Source: Chara braunii (Eukaryota > Streptophyta > Charophyceae > Charales > Characeae). From it: a stretch of 31,649 nucleotides of DNA. Each line of letters starts with the position of its first letter. Within the stretch, counting starts at the first letter, position 1. The notes under the pieces are model-generated. The model was not told the origin of the DNA. It ran no database searches and saw only the letters and a program-made list of their open reading frames with translations. The translations under genes and the position numbers were made by a program. The stretch lies in contig BFEA01000069.1 in NCBI GenBank assembly GCA_003427395.1, forward strand, positions 162,952 through 194,600. Reading direction: 5' to 3'. Below, piece by piece: positions 1-10,227 of the stretch.

Positions 1-37
<37 letters not shown>
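1..37. repeat. poly(T) run at window start
   Basis: This is an uninterrupted run of 37 T. It may be the poly(A) tail of a minus-strand retroelement or simply a contig edge in a homopolymer. The following bases up to about 510 show no recognisable gene or repeat. Confidence 0.9.
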
Positions 38-41
<4 letters not shown>

Positions 42-510
42 GGTCAACCGCTCCTCTGCCCGTCTTCCCTAACTCCCCTGCTGTTTCCAGACTGTTCCAG
101 ACGCAATTCCGTAGCGCAACCGCCCGGTCAAACCAACGCGTCTGAGGTACAAGACCATCTGGTACCATATTTATTTGTCTTTGACTAAAAATGCATGAAC
201 CTGGTCATTTACAAGGCCAGGAACGTGCTTATCTAAACACAAACGTAGCACCAGTGCAGGACTGTGATCGGTCAGCCCGCAGCGATCCGCTTGCTGCTGC
301 GCCTAACTGCCGGTTTCTCGCCGCCGAGCAAATTTCCCCTACTCGGCAAAGAAATGAGGGGGCCAGTAGGGCGCCCCCTTGACTATGACATCGGGTCGGG
401 AAAAACTATTCCTGAGCGTGAGCGTCACTCGTTCCCTTTCCGGCTCTCTCCCTTGCTGCCCACTTCACCGAAGCCTCCAGTACAACCCCTCGAGTGGATA
501 GCTTTTTGAG

Positions 511-636
511 CCTGCCTGTACCTTCTCAAAGTGGCCTGCCTGTACCTTCTGGAAGTGGCCTGCCTGCGCCTTCTCCAAGCCGCCTGCCTGCACCTTCTCA
601 GAGTGGCCTGCCTGCGCCTTCGCAGAGTGGCCTGCC
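511..636 (+). repeat. 24-bp minisatellite, five units
   Basis: The 24-base unit is repeated about five times with small changes. In one frame it reads as an eight-residue repeat of the type LPAPSQSG. The open frame around it has no ATG (its first in-frame start-like codon is GTG at 494), so coding is not supported. A proline/serine-rich exon cannot be excluded. The flanks (38-510 and 637-950) show nothing recognisable. Confidence 0.75.
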
Positions 637-976
637 ACTTTCGCTACCAGCCCGGGCCCGAAGCCAACTGCTCTTTACGCACTTGCCAGGGAACTACATA
701 GGTTCGTGTATACTGTTGGGGTGTGAACTCGTGGTTTAATCCACCACTATGTTTCCCAGCCATCGTTTTCCCAGCAAAACGGGTAGCATGTTCTGCTTGG
801 ATAGATGTCCACCGAAACAGCACCGCGGTACAAACACTCGCATAAGCCGTAGACAATGACTACTGCATGCAGCAGATGGCATTGCGGTTTGTTTATTTGT
901 CCTGTCAAGTCTTTCCCGATTCAATGCACATCAACGACCATTATACACTATGGGAATAGGTGGTGGATCGGGATCG

Positions 977-1260
977 GGGAACTACCCGTTTTCCCCAGAA
1001 TACAATGCACCCTTATCATCACGTAGGCAAGCGATGTTGGCAATGATGTTTCCGGTTCTATGTAATCATGATGACATGATGATGATGCATTATGTTCGGG
1101 CGAAGACATCGGGATCCGGGAACTACCTGTCTTCCCCATAATACGATGTAACCTCATCATGGCAGTAGGCTAACATTGCTCGCACTGTCTTCGTTCCTAT
1201 ATAGTCATATGATGACATGATAAGAATGCATTGTGTTCAGCGGAAGACGGGTACTTCCCC
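977..1260. mobile_element. MITE-like cluster, GTCTTCCCC family
   Basis: The outer ends are inverted repeats of about 25 bases: the left end starts CCCGTTTTCCCCAGAATACA (985) and the right end is its imperfect reverse complement ending at 1251. Each is bordered by TA (983-984 and 1252-1253). The inverted symmetry continues a few bases outward (GGGAA..). A second pair of ends meets in the middle at about 1087-1145, so two copies are joined head to tail or nested. Related ends occur near 17211-17308 and at 26641-26750. The TA border suggests a Tc1/mariner-type non-autonomous element. No transposase is present. Confidence 0.55.
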
Positions 1261-1550
1261 TGAACTTTCAGAAGATCTTGCCTGTATTGATTAACTCTAC
1301 TAATTGCAAGAGTGTCTCTCAGGTTTTGACCCTACAAAATATATATGCATTCCACAGAATCCACACCGACATCAACACAAATCCTGCCTATCATGTCCCT
1401 AAGTGCAGTATCATCTACCAAGTTGCCACATTGTCACACTTTTTTGCCATCCACTGCCAAGCCGTTTACTTATCTCAATCTTGATTTGACTTCTGCGTCA
1501 GCAGACACTAAAGCAGGTGAACAAACTCAAGTTGAAGTTAAAGATGATTG
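1257..1550. other. no recognisable feature
   Basis: This is a short stretch between two transposon-like elements. Open frames up to 83 codons exist but show no known motif, and their codon use is not distinctive. I see no RNA gene. Confidence 0.5.
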
Positions 1551-1558
1551 GTAACAAT

Positions 1559-1821
1559 CTGTGTAGCACACCGAACATGTTCGGCGCCCCACCGAGCAGC
1601 CGAACGTGTTCGGGTGCTCGGCCGAACGCGAACCGAACATGTTCGGCCGAGCACAAATTAGAGGGTTGTCGAGCGCGTCCTCATGTGTGTGTGGTGTGTG
1701 GTGTGTATGTGGGGTGTTTGTGGGATGTCTGGGGGTGCGTGTGTATGGTGTGTGTGTGTGTATGTTTAGGAGTCATGAGCGATGCCCCCCAGGGCCCCCC
1801 AACCCCTATATATATAAAAAA

Positions 1822-1856
<35 letters not shown>

Positions 1857-1950
1857 AAAATGTTCGGTCTCGATCTATTTTGGGTCACGTTCGGGCTCGG
1901 TACCGAGCGTTCGGGTTCGGTCACCGAGCCCGAGACGCGATGCTACGCAG
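1559..1950. mobile_element. non-autonomous TIR transposon with 8-bp target duplication
   Basis: The element is bounded by the direct repeat GTAACAAT (1551-1558 and 1951-1958), an exact 8-bp target-site duplication. The termini are inverted: CTGTGTAGCA at the left and TGCTACGCAG at the right, with one mismatch. Inside, palindromic motifs of the type CCGAACATGTTCGG cluster near the left end (1571-1654). GTTCGG/CCGAGC motifs cluster near the right end (1860-1935). Such subterminal repeats are typical of transposase-binding sites. The middle holds a GT-rich tract and an (AAAT)n microsatellite (about 1815-1858). The 8-bp duplication points to the hAT superfamily, but the termini are not a textbook hAT sequence. 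With only 392 bases and no transposase, it is a MITE. Confidence 0.8.
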
Positions 1951-1959
1951 GTAACAATA

Positions 1960-3630
1960 TACTAACAAAAAAAAAGAATTCTAATAAGAATTGACTTTCA
2001 TAAGTTTTTTCTCATTTTCAATCGCAAAGTCAGTCTCTCTTGTCAAGAATGAAAATATTAGCATGATAAGTGTTTAGTCATACAGGCTATAAATTTCCTA
2101 CACACCAAAAGTTCAAAACATTAAACAATAAATTAAATAAGAATTTGACTTAGCTCAATTCTTCACTCTACTTGTGACAAAGCTAACAAGACAAACGCTA
2201 GCGTCATTGATACAGTGGTCTAAGAGTGTCGACTCACTCCTTGGTGTCTATCAAGAATGATGAGTAGATGACAATTTTTACTGCTCACTCTCTCCAGCAT
2301 CATTCAACAACCATAATCTTGTTTGATCACTTGTCCTTCTTTTTTTCAGTCTTACCCTTCTCCCATTCCGCCTTATCTACCTTTCGCTATCCAGAAATAC
2401 ACAGCAGTCTGTTTCTAACACATTTAACATGTACTACCCTCAACGTGTGGCAATAGGGAGGGTTATTCACAAAATCATAACATAAATATATCCTAAGTAT
2501 CTCATCATCAAAGATAATTCGTTCAAAACCGGCTCACATTTGAAAAGAAGTCTATTTCAATGAACTATATATCTTTTTTTTTTCGCGACAGAAAATTGAT
2601 ACTAACTTATATTTGCTTATTGCTTTCACCATGGAGACATTGTGAATACTCTTTCGCATACACACTAGAACCAGAGCAATAAAATATTTTGGTGTTCGTT
2701 GTCCCCTTTGAACACTTTCCACCCAAGATTGGTTTACATAGTACTATGAGTACATACCGCTTCCCTTTGATATGACTTCACAACTTACCGCCATGTTCGC
2801 TAACTCTTTCCAGAGGCAGCCAACCTGTTCCTTCTCACCCTTCGCACAAGCGACGTAAGTACTAGAGAACGCCGCAGTATGGCCGCAATGCACAACCAAT
2901 GTCACTCACCCATGTTGTAGCAGTCGATGATTCATATTCTAGCAGTCAACAATTTAGTTAACAATTTTTTTATGGCTAGGTCGACGAATCAATCGAGATG
3001 TAACTTTTGTTTTATGCCTTTCAACTTTTCAAGTGAAGGTTAGTAAAGTGGATAGTCACTTAAAGAGCCTTAGAGAGGTCGAAAAGCATAAAACAAAAAC
3101 CAGTCGAGATGTTATTTTGAATGAGTTGGTCATTGTTTTCCTCAAGGGGCTCACACTTTTTTTTTTTAATAGTTAAAATTTTAAATTAGTTAAAATAGTT
3201 TGACAACATGTGTTGTGTCGCAACTGCATCAAGATTTTTAGGTGTTAAGGAATACGTGAAACATGCGGGAGTCGGTGACCGAGCCAACACACTGTAATTT
3301 ATATAGATTTAGCAAGCTTCATGTGCTCTTTTGCTATCGAACCTATATATTGATTAGTGAACTTCTTGTGCACTTGTGCTACCGAACCCATTGTTGGTAT
3401 TCTGTGTGCCCAGGATAGGAACGAGAGGAATGTATAAAAAGTAGTATATATATACAAAATAGTATCGGGTTTCACTTCCTAGTATCAGGGTAGCTTATAT
3501 GTTCTTTGGCCGTCTGTTAGTTCTTAAACGAAAAAATTCATTACCTTTATTCAAACTTTATGTCCGGGGGGATCCATGTGTCAGGTCAAGGTATCTAGAC
3601 CCTAAACCTGAAGCGTGACAGAGGGGACCA
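1960..3630. other. AT-rich gene-free stretch
   Basis: No gene is recognised. The stretch contains an imperfect inverted repeat of about 21 bases (3005-3025 with 3078-3098, core TTTTGTTTTATGC) and a diverged direct repeat of about 35 bases (3311-3345, 3356-3390). Short T and A runs are frequent. Open frames are short and lack recognisable motifs. Confidence 0.5.
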
Positions 3631-3746
3631 AATGGCCTAGCTCAGTTGGTACATCCCCTTTAACTGTTGAAATACAAACATGAGTTCAAATACAAATTAA
3701 AGCAGATGATGATACTTCACGGCCGTCACCTTAAAAAAAAAAAAAA
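3631..3746 (+). mobile_element. tRNA-derived SINE with poly(A) tail
   Basis: It carries an RNA polymerase III A box (TAGCTCAGTTGG, 3638-3649) and a B box (GAGTTCAAATAC, 3682-3693) 44 bases apart, the spacing of a tRNA gene. It ends in a run of 14 A at 3733-3746. The intervening sequence does not fold as a functional tRNA. The same body motif AACTGTTGAAATACA recurs between the A and B boxes of the interrupted copy near 27.0-27.3 kb, which supports a dispersed SINE family. Confidence 0.7.
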
Positions 3747-3842
3747 GGTTGAACTCGAGATCTGACCTAAGTGTGAAGCAACCATGCGTAGTCTTTATTT
3801 TATGTTTTTTTGGAGTTGTTGTCAGTCAAATTCGAACGAGCG

Positions 3843-4058
3843 GCGCGAGTAAGCTGACTTGGTCAGACACACTAGTGGCATTCAGGAGGTCATGGCTTCA
3901 GTCCCCACTAACCACCAGCAACACTGCCAACTTACGTATGCTCCGCGATCCCGGTGGCTAGGGGGTGACCGGGCGGCCGGGGCGGTCAGTCGCGGCCACA
4001 TCCTGGGTGCATTTTTTCACCCTCAAAAAAATAACCAAAAAAGGGAAAAAAAATACAG
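3843..4058 (+). mobile_element. probable second tRNA-derived SINE
   Basis: An A-box-like AAGCTGACTTGG (about 3851) and a B-box-like GGCTTCAGTCCC (3894-3905) are spaced as in a tRNA. They are followed within 150 bases by an A-rich tail (about 4025-4058). It resembles a tRNA head ending in a GGAGGTCATGG..TTC..TCCC-like T arm. The boxes are more degenerate than in the neighbouring SINE. Confidence 0.45.
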
Positions 4059-5825
4059 GCCCGTAGGTCCCGACGAGATCTATAACCTTGTCATTTTCGT
4101 TTTCTTTTGCAGACACTTCAATGAATTTTGAAAAATGAAAAACAAAAAGAGTTGTTGATGGCGCTAAAGCAAAAGTTGTCGAGTTTATGTTTTTGGTAAG
4201 AAAAACAAGAAATTGTTTGTTTGTTTTTTTCAAATTTGGTATTTTATTTATTTATTTTTAAAGAGAGGGTCCGGGAACCAGGCTCGACATCCCCTATATT
4301 TAAAAGAGCTAGGAATTGGTCCTGGCGTCCCTCACGAAAAGGTAGGTGGTATCGTCAGAGGGTGAGATATCACCGGTCAAACCCAAGGACCGGACCACCA
4401 CCGTTAGCACTCATCCCCAAAACAATGCACCTGAAACAAACCCTAATTTCCACTCTTCGTAAGCTGTGTCCTGAGACTACAAGTCCTGGAATGCAAAACG
4501 ACGGTTGATGTGACCCTAAGGCCAAAAGTTGTTCACTTGCATAGCATAGTTTTCTTTCGTTTTTTGTTTTTTTTTGTTTTTTTTTAAATAGGCTATATTC
4601 TTCTCTCAATTTCTTTTTTGAGTTTCATTACCTAGTACCTACCGACCACTACTCCTAAGGCTATATACTATATAGAGGGGACCCCTGCAAACATAGGGCC
4701 TCACAAACTTTAAGTTAGAGGTATACATGTTGCCCCCTGCCCCAACAGCGGTAGTGAAAGATGGGGTGGGGCTGCACGTGCGGGTCCACCTAAAGCAAAG
4801 ACCAAGCATTTTGCCAGTAGCTGCACCTCCCTTTTCATTTTCGGAATTTTTTTTTGTTTCCTTGAGGGAGGGTCCTGGTCATGAGCGGGACCCCGCGGTC
4901 ACCCCCAGCTGTGTCCAGCCCGGTCAGCAGCCAAGGAGATTCATAGGTGCCAACCTACTACTGAGATAGTTGGCTTGCTTGGATGGGGTCGTTGGCCATC
5001 ATGGGTGTGCGACTGTGTTTGAGTGTGTGAGTTGTGTGGTGTGTGGGAGAGTGCTGGCCACAGGTACTCGATGGGGGCGCGGGAAATAGATGGGAGGCAC
5101 AGCTACTGGCAAAATGCTCACTCCTTGCGTTACCCCCCCCCCCCCCCTCTCTCCTCCCCCCTGACTGGCCCAGCCTACTCCCTGACCACAGCAGATTCGG
5201 GTGAGGGGCAACATGCATCCCCTTATCTGGGAGGTAGCTATGCAGGTAGCTATACTGTATAGGCTTAATGCTCACTGTAGCGCAGGCAGGTAGTGGCAGG
5301 CAGGTAGCGCAAGGTGAAATTGAGAGAACAATACAATATAGCCCTCACTTTTAAAAAGAATTAGCCTTTTTAATGAAATAAATAGATTAAGTTTAATTAA
5401 AAAAAGAAACCGTTGGTCCCCCCGAGTGGCATTGAGCAGAGACTGCTGATGTTCGTAGGGGGAGGGGACCGGAGGGGAGGCACAGTGACTGGCCCATCGA
5501 AGAAGCTCGGTCCTGATGCTACCGGCTGACCCCTGGCCGGTATCGCCCACCTGCTGTAGTAGGTATTGCACCTGCTGGTGGGTGCAGCTCCCGCATGTTC
5601 CCTCGTTGGAGGCTTGAGCACGGATGTGGCTGCTACGGGGTTCCCCGTATAATACTATAATGACCATTAAAAAAAGGCCTGAAATGCCGTCCTGTCCAGA
5701 TTTGACAGGTAATTGAATTGGTTGGGCAGAAAAAAATGTTGTTACCGAAAAAAAAAAAAAAAAAAAAAAAGGAATGTTGTTACAGAACCAAATGGTCCTA
5801 GACATCTAGAACTCTGTAGGCGGCA
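4059..5825. other. gene-free stretch with low-complexity runs
   Basis: This holds T/A runs, a C run near 5133-5147, and a minus-oriented copy of a dispersed repeat (see 4506-4552). The longest open frame (177 codons, minus strand, 5805-5272) reads through the A-run at 5749-5770 as poly-Phe and shows no known domain. I do not call it a gene, although its middle third is not obviously simple sequence. Confidence 0.45.
4506..4552 (-). repeat. ACTATGTT..GGGTCACATC dispersed repeat (copy 1)
   Basis: Read on the minus strand it gives ACTATGCTATGCA, then ACAACTTTTGGCC, then AGGGTCACATCA. The same ordered motifs occur at 19739-19800, 19940-20013, 21266-21340 and, on the minus strand, 28657-28740. 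It is therefore a dispersed repeat of unknown class. Confidence 0.6.
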
Positions 5826-5828
5826 CTA

Positions 5829-5978
5829 CTGGGGCGAGGTCCCACTAGCGAAGAGGATCGGGTAAAGCTCCTGAATCTGGGCTTGGTCTTCAATCTCAAT
5901 TTTCTGCACCCTTTGCACAAACCCGTCCATATTCAGGCGTTCAATCCAATCCTCTTTGCTAGTGGGACCGCGCCCCTG
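5829..5978. mobile_element. MITE with about 31-bp TIRs (GGGGCGAGGTCCC family, copy 1)
   Basis: The left end CTGGGGCGAGGTCCCACTAG and the right end are near-perfect inverted repeats extending about 31 bases into the element. A second copy lies at 27072-27244, with the same ends and the same interior, including a shared CCGTCCATATTC motif. The element is flanked by TA on both sides here, but the other copy does not confirm a TA target duplication. No coding capacity is seen. Confidence 0.75.
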
Positions 5979-6148
5979 TAGGGCCCCGTAGGCCCAGGCC
6001 AAACTGGGCACCATAAAAGTTACGAGCTAGCTGACTTCGCTAATCAGTTTCATATCGCGATGTGCGCGGAGCGACCAAGAAGAATGAGCGCACAGACTGG
6101 CAGCTGACTGAAGGTGAGCGGCTCTGCGCAGCCATAGCGACTGGCTAG

Positions 6149-6202
6149 TATCTTCACCATAGCCGGTGTCTTCACCATAGCCGGTGTCTTCGCCGTAGTC
6201 AG
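6149..6202. repeat. 18-bp tandem repeat, three units
   Basis: Three successive 18-base units (TGTCTTCACCATAGCCGG type) occur, the last more diverged. On the minus strand they read as repeats of GYGEDT within a short open frame. There is no other evidence for coding. Confidence 0.75.
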
Positions 6203-6842
6203 CGTGTGCGCAATACGCAGCGTGCGTCGGCTCTGCGCCGCGCACGTGGCGTTTTTCTAATCTGCTGCTCAGTCTAGCGTGGAGTCAACGTTGACATCAT
6301 CTTTTTTCTCGGTTTTATCTTAATTTGTCCGATTTTGTCGTTTCCTGACAGTGTGTGTCATCCTCGCGCAGGTGCCATGCTAATCTTCTGTGTATCGTTC
6401 GAGTTTTTTTTATTTATTTTTTATCTTTTGCTTTTGGAGAATCGTTCGATTTAACGGCGGTAATGTCCCGATGGGTACACTCGTTCTCGGTTTCATGAAA
6501 TTTGCGGGGGTGATCTATGACCACGAGGTCGGCGCTAATCTGTCTGCCAATCGTCATTTTCGGCGGCGTCATCCCTTGAGTTCGTTAGCGTGCTGCGCAC
6601 GGGAAGAAGTTGAAGTATGGCGTACTCCTGCCGGGAGCACCGTGTGGGCCGACCTCCCATATTGGGGGTGACTTAACCAAAATTGGGGAGTGGCTAACAA
6701 ATCAGGGGGTGCTCATCGACCCCCAATAATGTCGAGTCAATAATCAGCAACCCAAAAAAAGGAAGTAAGCTTGTGGGTGACCTGTCCGTAATTTTTATTG
6801 AAATGAAATACTCTACTGAAATACTCTACTACGTCTCCTGAG
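6203..6842. other. no recognisable feature
   Basis: One open frame of 93 codons (6390-6671, plus strand) begins with a Phe-rich hydrophobic segment encoded by T-rich DNA. It matches no family I recognise. No repeat is obvious. Confidence 0.4.
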
Positions 6843-6844
6843 GT

Positions 6845-6970
6845 GTATATAAATTCGATAAACTATATGTACATATATGTGTGTATATATGTATATATGT
6901 GTATATATGTGTGTATGTGTATATATGTGTCTGTATGTGTATATGTGTATATATATGTGTGTATAATATA
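6845..6970. repeat. TATG/TG microsatellite
   Basis: This is an alternating purine-pyrimidine tract of TATATGTG-like units. It produces spurious Tyr/Ile/Cys/Val-rich open frames on both strands. Confidence 0.85.
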
Positions 6971-7436
6971 CAAACATGTACTACGTTCTAGGATTCGTTT
7001 GCCCCCCGTATGTAATGTTTGGCTGTTCCCTTCCTCTTTTCTCCTCTTCGCCTTTGGGCTGTGTGTAAGTGGGTCGATACGACACACGGGGGTGGGGGCA
7101 GCCGCCGCTCAACCTCCATTCACGTGGACGGCCTTGTACTTGTACGCAAGAGGTTCTGGACAGGGGGAGTCGTAAGGAAGAGGATTAATAAAATGATGTT
7201 ATTTCTTCTTTATTTCGCATTTGCGCTCTGATAAATTTGTGACGATATATATGTGATTCATGTGGCGAATTATGTGTTAGACTCCTGATGTGGAAATGCG
7301 ACGGATCAGTCTGTCGCAGGCTCACAGCGCCTTGCACGGTGCACCGGGCAGTTCGCTGGCAAGATTATGTAAGTACTATGTAGAAGAATGTCATGATATA
7401 TGCATATGGGGGCAGGCTGGGCAGCCGCCGCTCAAC

Positions 7437-7768
7437 CTACATCCACGTGGGCGGCCTTGAGGGCAGTTGTTGGTGGTCCCCACCACCTCGAGGGCGGTTG
7501 TTGGTGGTCCCCACCACCTCAGGGTTACCTTATCAGTTGCCAGGAAGTCGTTGTTGTTTAATCGTATCCGGGGTTAAGGTGGATTACCACTTTCATTGTG
7601 TTAATCAGTCAGTTAGGGGATATAGACTGCCTAGGGTGCAGCCTCCTGATGAGAGTCAGTCGGTGTAACTACGACGAAACAGTTTTTTACATCCCCTCCT
7701 CGTTTGTTGTCCTCTTCTCCTCTTCTCCCTCCCTCTCTGTCCCTACGTTTTACCGCAGAGCATATTTG
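7437..7768 (-). repeat. CGTTTGTTGTCCTC dispersed repeat (long copy)
   Basis: Its reverse complement matches 28199-28495 in order: the GAGGACAACAAACGAGG block, GTCAGTCGGTG/CACCGACT, CTAACTGACTGATTA, TTAACCCCGG, then GGTGGTGGGGACCACCAA. A tandem doubling of GGTTGTTGGTGGTCCCCACC occurs inside. Just upstream, a direct repeat (7085-7135 and 7408-7464) carries the shared core CAGCCGCCGCTCAACCT. Partial copies of the family lie at 17337-17418, 28064-28195 and 31182-31300. Confidence 0.65.
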
Positions 7769-7806
7769 TTTGTGATACTACATATGTATTGAGTTATATC
7801 ACTGAA

Positions 7807-8450
7807 CAATTTGCGAGATTTAAGTCGTTTGCGCGTTCTTCCTGCCGGCGACGAACAATTTGTCTCTGTCATCTGACTCATCTTGGATTCGAGCTTGGGT
7901 TATATTTCCATAGCGCCTGGGACCATGGGTGGTGTGGTACCAGTACTACCAACTGCTCGCCGTGCTCGGGAGTTATAGCCCCTGACACTGAACAGTCTGC
8001 CTGACAAGTCGTTTGTCGTTTGTGCCGTCTCTTCCTGCCTGCCGGCGACGAACAATTCCTGAATCCGTCTGGATTTGTGCCTGGGATCTATTTCAACAGT
8101 CCATAGGTGTAGCAGCTTGCGATATGCCCGTTAACAATTCCCCCCCCCCCCCCGTGCGGGATAAAGTGGGTCTACATTTCATTTCAACAGCTCATGTGGA
8201 CGATTGTTCCAGTGCGGGGTAGAAACCTGGGTCTACATTTCGACAGCTCGTGGGTGGGTGGGTGAGTGGGTGTGATCCACTCGCCAGGCCTTTTTTTTTT
8301 TTTTTTTGAGGGATTCGAACGCGGGTCTACATTTCATTTCAACAGCTCATGTGGACCATTTTTTCCAGTGCGGAATAGAAACCTGGGTCTACATTTCGAC
8401 AGCCCGTGGGTGGATGGGTGGGAGTAATCTACTCGCCAGGCCTTTTTTCT
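7807..8450. repeat. degenerate tandem repeats upstream of the LEA gene
   Basis: CTGCCGGCGACGAACAATT occurs at about 7841 and 8040. A longer unit of about 160 bases is duplicated (about 8168-8300 and 8324-8445), each copy containing two GGGTCTACATTTC motifs, TTCAACAGCTCATGTGG and a GCCAGGCC-T-run ending. A B-box-like GGATTCGAACGCGG at 8311 suggests a tRNA-SINE origin for part of it. Confidence 0.65.
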
Positions 8451-8583
8451 TTATTTTCATAAGGTTTTTAAGGCCCGTTGACAATTGTTGCCTTGCGTTG
8501 TCGGTACGTTGTTGTTTCTGCAGGTGATTTGCGATTCCTTGCACGGCCGTACTTTCGTGGTCCTCGTATGGGGGACCGTGTCT

Positions 8584-8691
8584 AGAAAGTCAACGTCAAC
8601 GTGGCTAGAAAGTCATCGCCAACGTGGCCACGTAGAAAGTCAACGTCAACGTGGATAAAGTCGTCAACGTGGACAGAAAGTTGACTTTGTC
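8584..8691 (+). promoter_or_regulatory. tandem ACGTGG (ABRE/G-box-like) array upstream of the LEA gene
   Basis: Four units of about 18-27 bases (AGAAAGTCAACGTCAACGTGG type) plus a fifth partial unit lie 210-317 bases before the LEA start codon. They carry ACGTGGC at 8599-8605 and 8622-8628 and ACGTGGA at 8649-8655 and 8667-8673. At 8622-8633 ACGTGGCCACGT is a perfect palindrome. ACGTGGC is the core of the plant abscisic-acid response element bound by bZIP factors. The AGTCAA/TTGAC parts resemble W-box cores. Regulation of the LEA gene through this array is inference from position and motif. Confidence 0.5.
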
Positions 8692-8900
8692 TAAAAGCTG
8701 ACGTGAACGGAAACTGGAAACTGAGAAAAGCGGAGTCGGCATCGAACTGGGAAAGCGGAAGAAGGGGGGGGGAAAAGGAGAGTTGGGTGTGCGCATGCGT
8801 GCGCAAGGATTGAGAGACTGATCGTGAAGGGAAGGGAGGGGGGTATAGGAGTTGGGTGGCGGAATTCGACGACGCGGGTGCAGCGCTCAGAGACTGCAAG

Positions 8901-9911
8901 ATGGCTCGTCATGGCGTTGCTAATCTGCTCGTCCCGATCCCGATTGCGGCAATTATGTTGATGTGTCTCATGTGTCCATCTCTTGTCTGGAGAGCTCCTG
9001 GCTATGGCAGCCGCTCGGGCGGCGTCATCATTGGTGCGGCAGCAGTCGAAGTACAAGTGGACGTGGATGGGAACGTGAAGGAGGTTGGAATCGAGGGCGG
9101 AGCGGAGGGGGAGGAGGGGGCGAAGACGCGGGCTAGGTCCGTGTTGGACTGGGCGAAGGAGAAGGCCGCGCAGATGGGGCGCAAAGCGGAGGAAACAGCT
9201 GCGGAAGGCGTTGACGCGACGACGGGCGCGGTGACCGGCGCAGCGGCGTCGGGCGCGGAATGCGTCAAGGGCGCAGCCGCGGCGGGGGCGGAGAGCGTGA
9301 AGGGCGCAGCCGCGGCGGGTGCGGAGAGCGTATCTTCAGCAGCTCATTCCGCGTACGAGAGCGGTAAAGAGTCCGCCGGAGAAGCGGCAGGCAAGGTGAA
9401 GTCCTCCCTGGGAGAGAAGGTGGAGGCTGCAAAGGAGAAGGTCGAGGGTGTGGCCAGAATTGCTATGGATAAGATCAAGGGGTCAGCGTCAGATTCCGCA
9501 GAAGACATCGGGGACACAGCTCTGGAAGGAGCGAGGAAGACGAAGGAGAAAGTCACAAGCTCGTCGGTGGGAGACTCGACTGTAGGAGTCAAGGATGCGG
9601 CGATGGATGGTGTGGAAGAGAGGATGGGAGAGGTGGAAGAAGCTGGGGGGAGAAAGGGAGAAGAAGTGGGGGAGAAGGCAAGGGAGGCGGCAGAGCAGAC
9701 CGCTGAGGGTATGGCTGAAAAAGCGGAGGGTGTCAAAGAGAAGGCCAAGAAGAAGATGGAAGAGATGGCCAGGAGGGTGGGAGAAGAAGTGGGAGAGAAG
9801 ACCAAGGGTATGGGAGAGAGTGCAGCGGGTAAATCGGGCGCCGCCAAGGAAGCGGCGAAGGAGAAGATGGAAGAGGTCTACGAGCAAGCGAAGGGCAAAG
9901 ATGAGCTGTGA
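8901..9911 (+). CDS. LEA group 3-like protein with signal peptide and KDEL ER-retention signal
   Basis: The protein has 336 residues with no intron. The chosen ATG has an A at -3 and a G at +4. The frame stays open 15 codons further upstream, but only from a GTG. Residues 8-30 form a hydrophobic signal-peptide core, with cleavage plausible near residue 31. From about residue 78 to the end the protein is Ala/Glu/Lys/Gly-rich and hydrophilic. Five consecutive 11-residue units occupy 113-167 (types GAAAAGAESVK and ESAGEAAGKVK), the hallmark of LEA group 3 (LEA_4) proteins. These are disordered in water and fold into amphipathic helices on drying or at membranes. It ends in KDEL, the retrieval signal for the ER lumen. 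The inferred role is protection of ER membranes or lumenal proteins during desiccation, cold or salt stress. Cysteines occur only at 22, 25 and 121. An apolipoprotein-like or other helical Ala/Lys-rich secretory protein is the main alternative. Confidence 0.85.
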   Translation: MARHGVANLLVPIPIAAIMLMCLMCPSLVWRAPGYGSRSGGVIIGAAAVEVQVDVDGNVKEVGIEGGAEGEEGAKTRARSVLDWAKEKAAQMGRKAEETAAEGVDATTGAVTGAAASGAECVKGAAAAGAESVKGAAAAGAESVSSAAHSAYESGKESAGEAAGKVKSSLGEKVEAAKEKVEGVARIAMDKIKGSASDSAEDIGDTALEGARKTKEKVTSSSVGDSTVGVKDAAMDGVEERMGEVEEAGGRKGEEVGEKAREAAEQTAEGMAEKAEGVKEKAKKKMEEMARRVGEEVGEKTKGMGESAAGKSGAAKEAAKEKMEEVYEQAKGKDEL

Positions 9912-10181
9912 AAGCTCGCCAGTGCATGTGGATGAAAGGCGGACAAGTTCGGCGTCCTCAACTGGTATTACGGAAAAAGGGGCTGGATGTGGCGACGAAC
10001 TGAAGGCAGTGGAGAAGGGTCGAAGAAAAAGCTGATGCTACGTGTGTGTGCAGAGCCGACTGCATGGTGTCCCTTCTGGAAAGGGAAGAGCGTGGGAATT
10101 ACTTTTTTCAAAGAAATCGAAAGAACAGGAACTCTCTCTCTCGAATTGTGAAAAAGACAAGAATGTTGCGGGCGCTTCTGA

Positions 10182-10227
10182 CCATGTTCTAGCGGGAGGT
10201 TCATTCTCATTTTGGACATTTCCGAGA
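10182..10227 (+). repeat. 46-bp segment shared with 15862-15907
   Basis: This segment downstream of the LEA stop is about 85% identical, without gaps, to 15862-15907 (common start CCATGTTCTAGCGG). Both copies are preceded within about 30 bases by GACAAGAA. Its nature is unknown. It could be a remnant of a dispersed repeat or a shared short exon. Confidence 0.5.

Noticed and set aside
5272-5805. 177-codon minus-strand frame
   Set aside because: It includes poly-Phe from an A run, has no domain and no splice or codon evidence.
9002-10035. Long frames antisense and out of frame to the LEA gene
   Set aside because: They are shadows of the GC-biased, repeat-rich LEA coding sequence.
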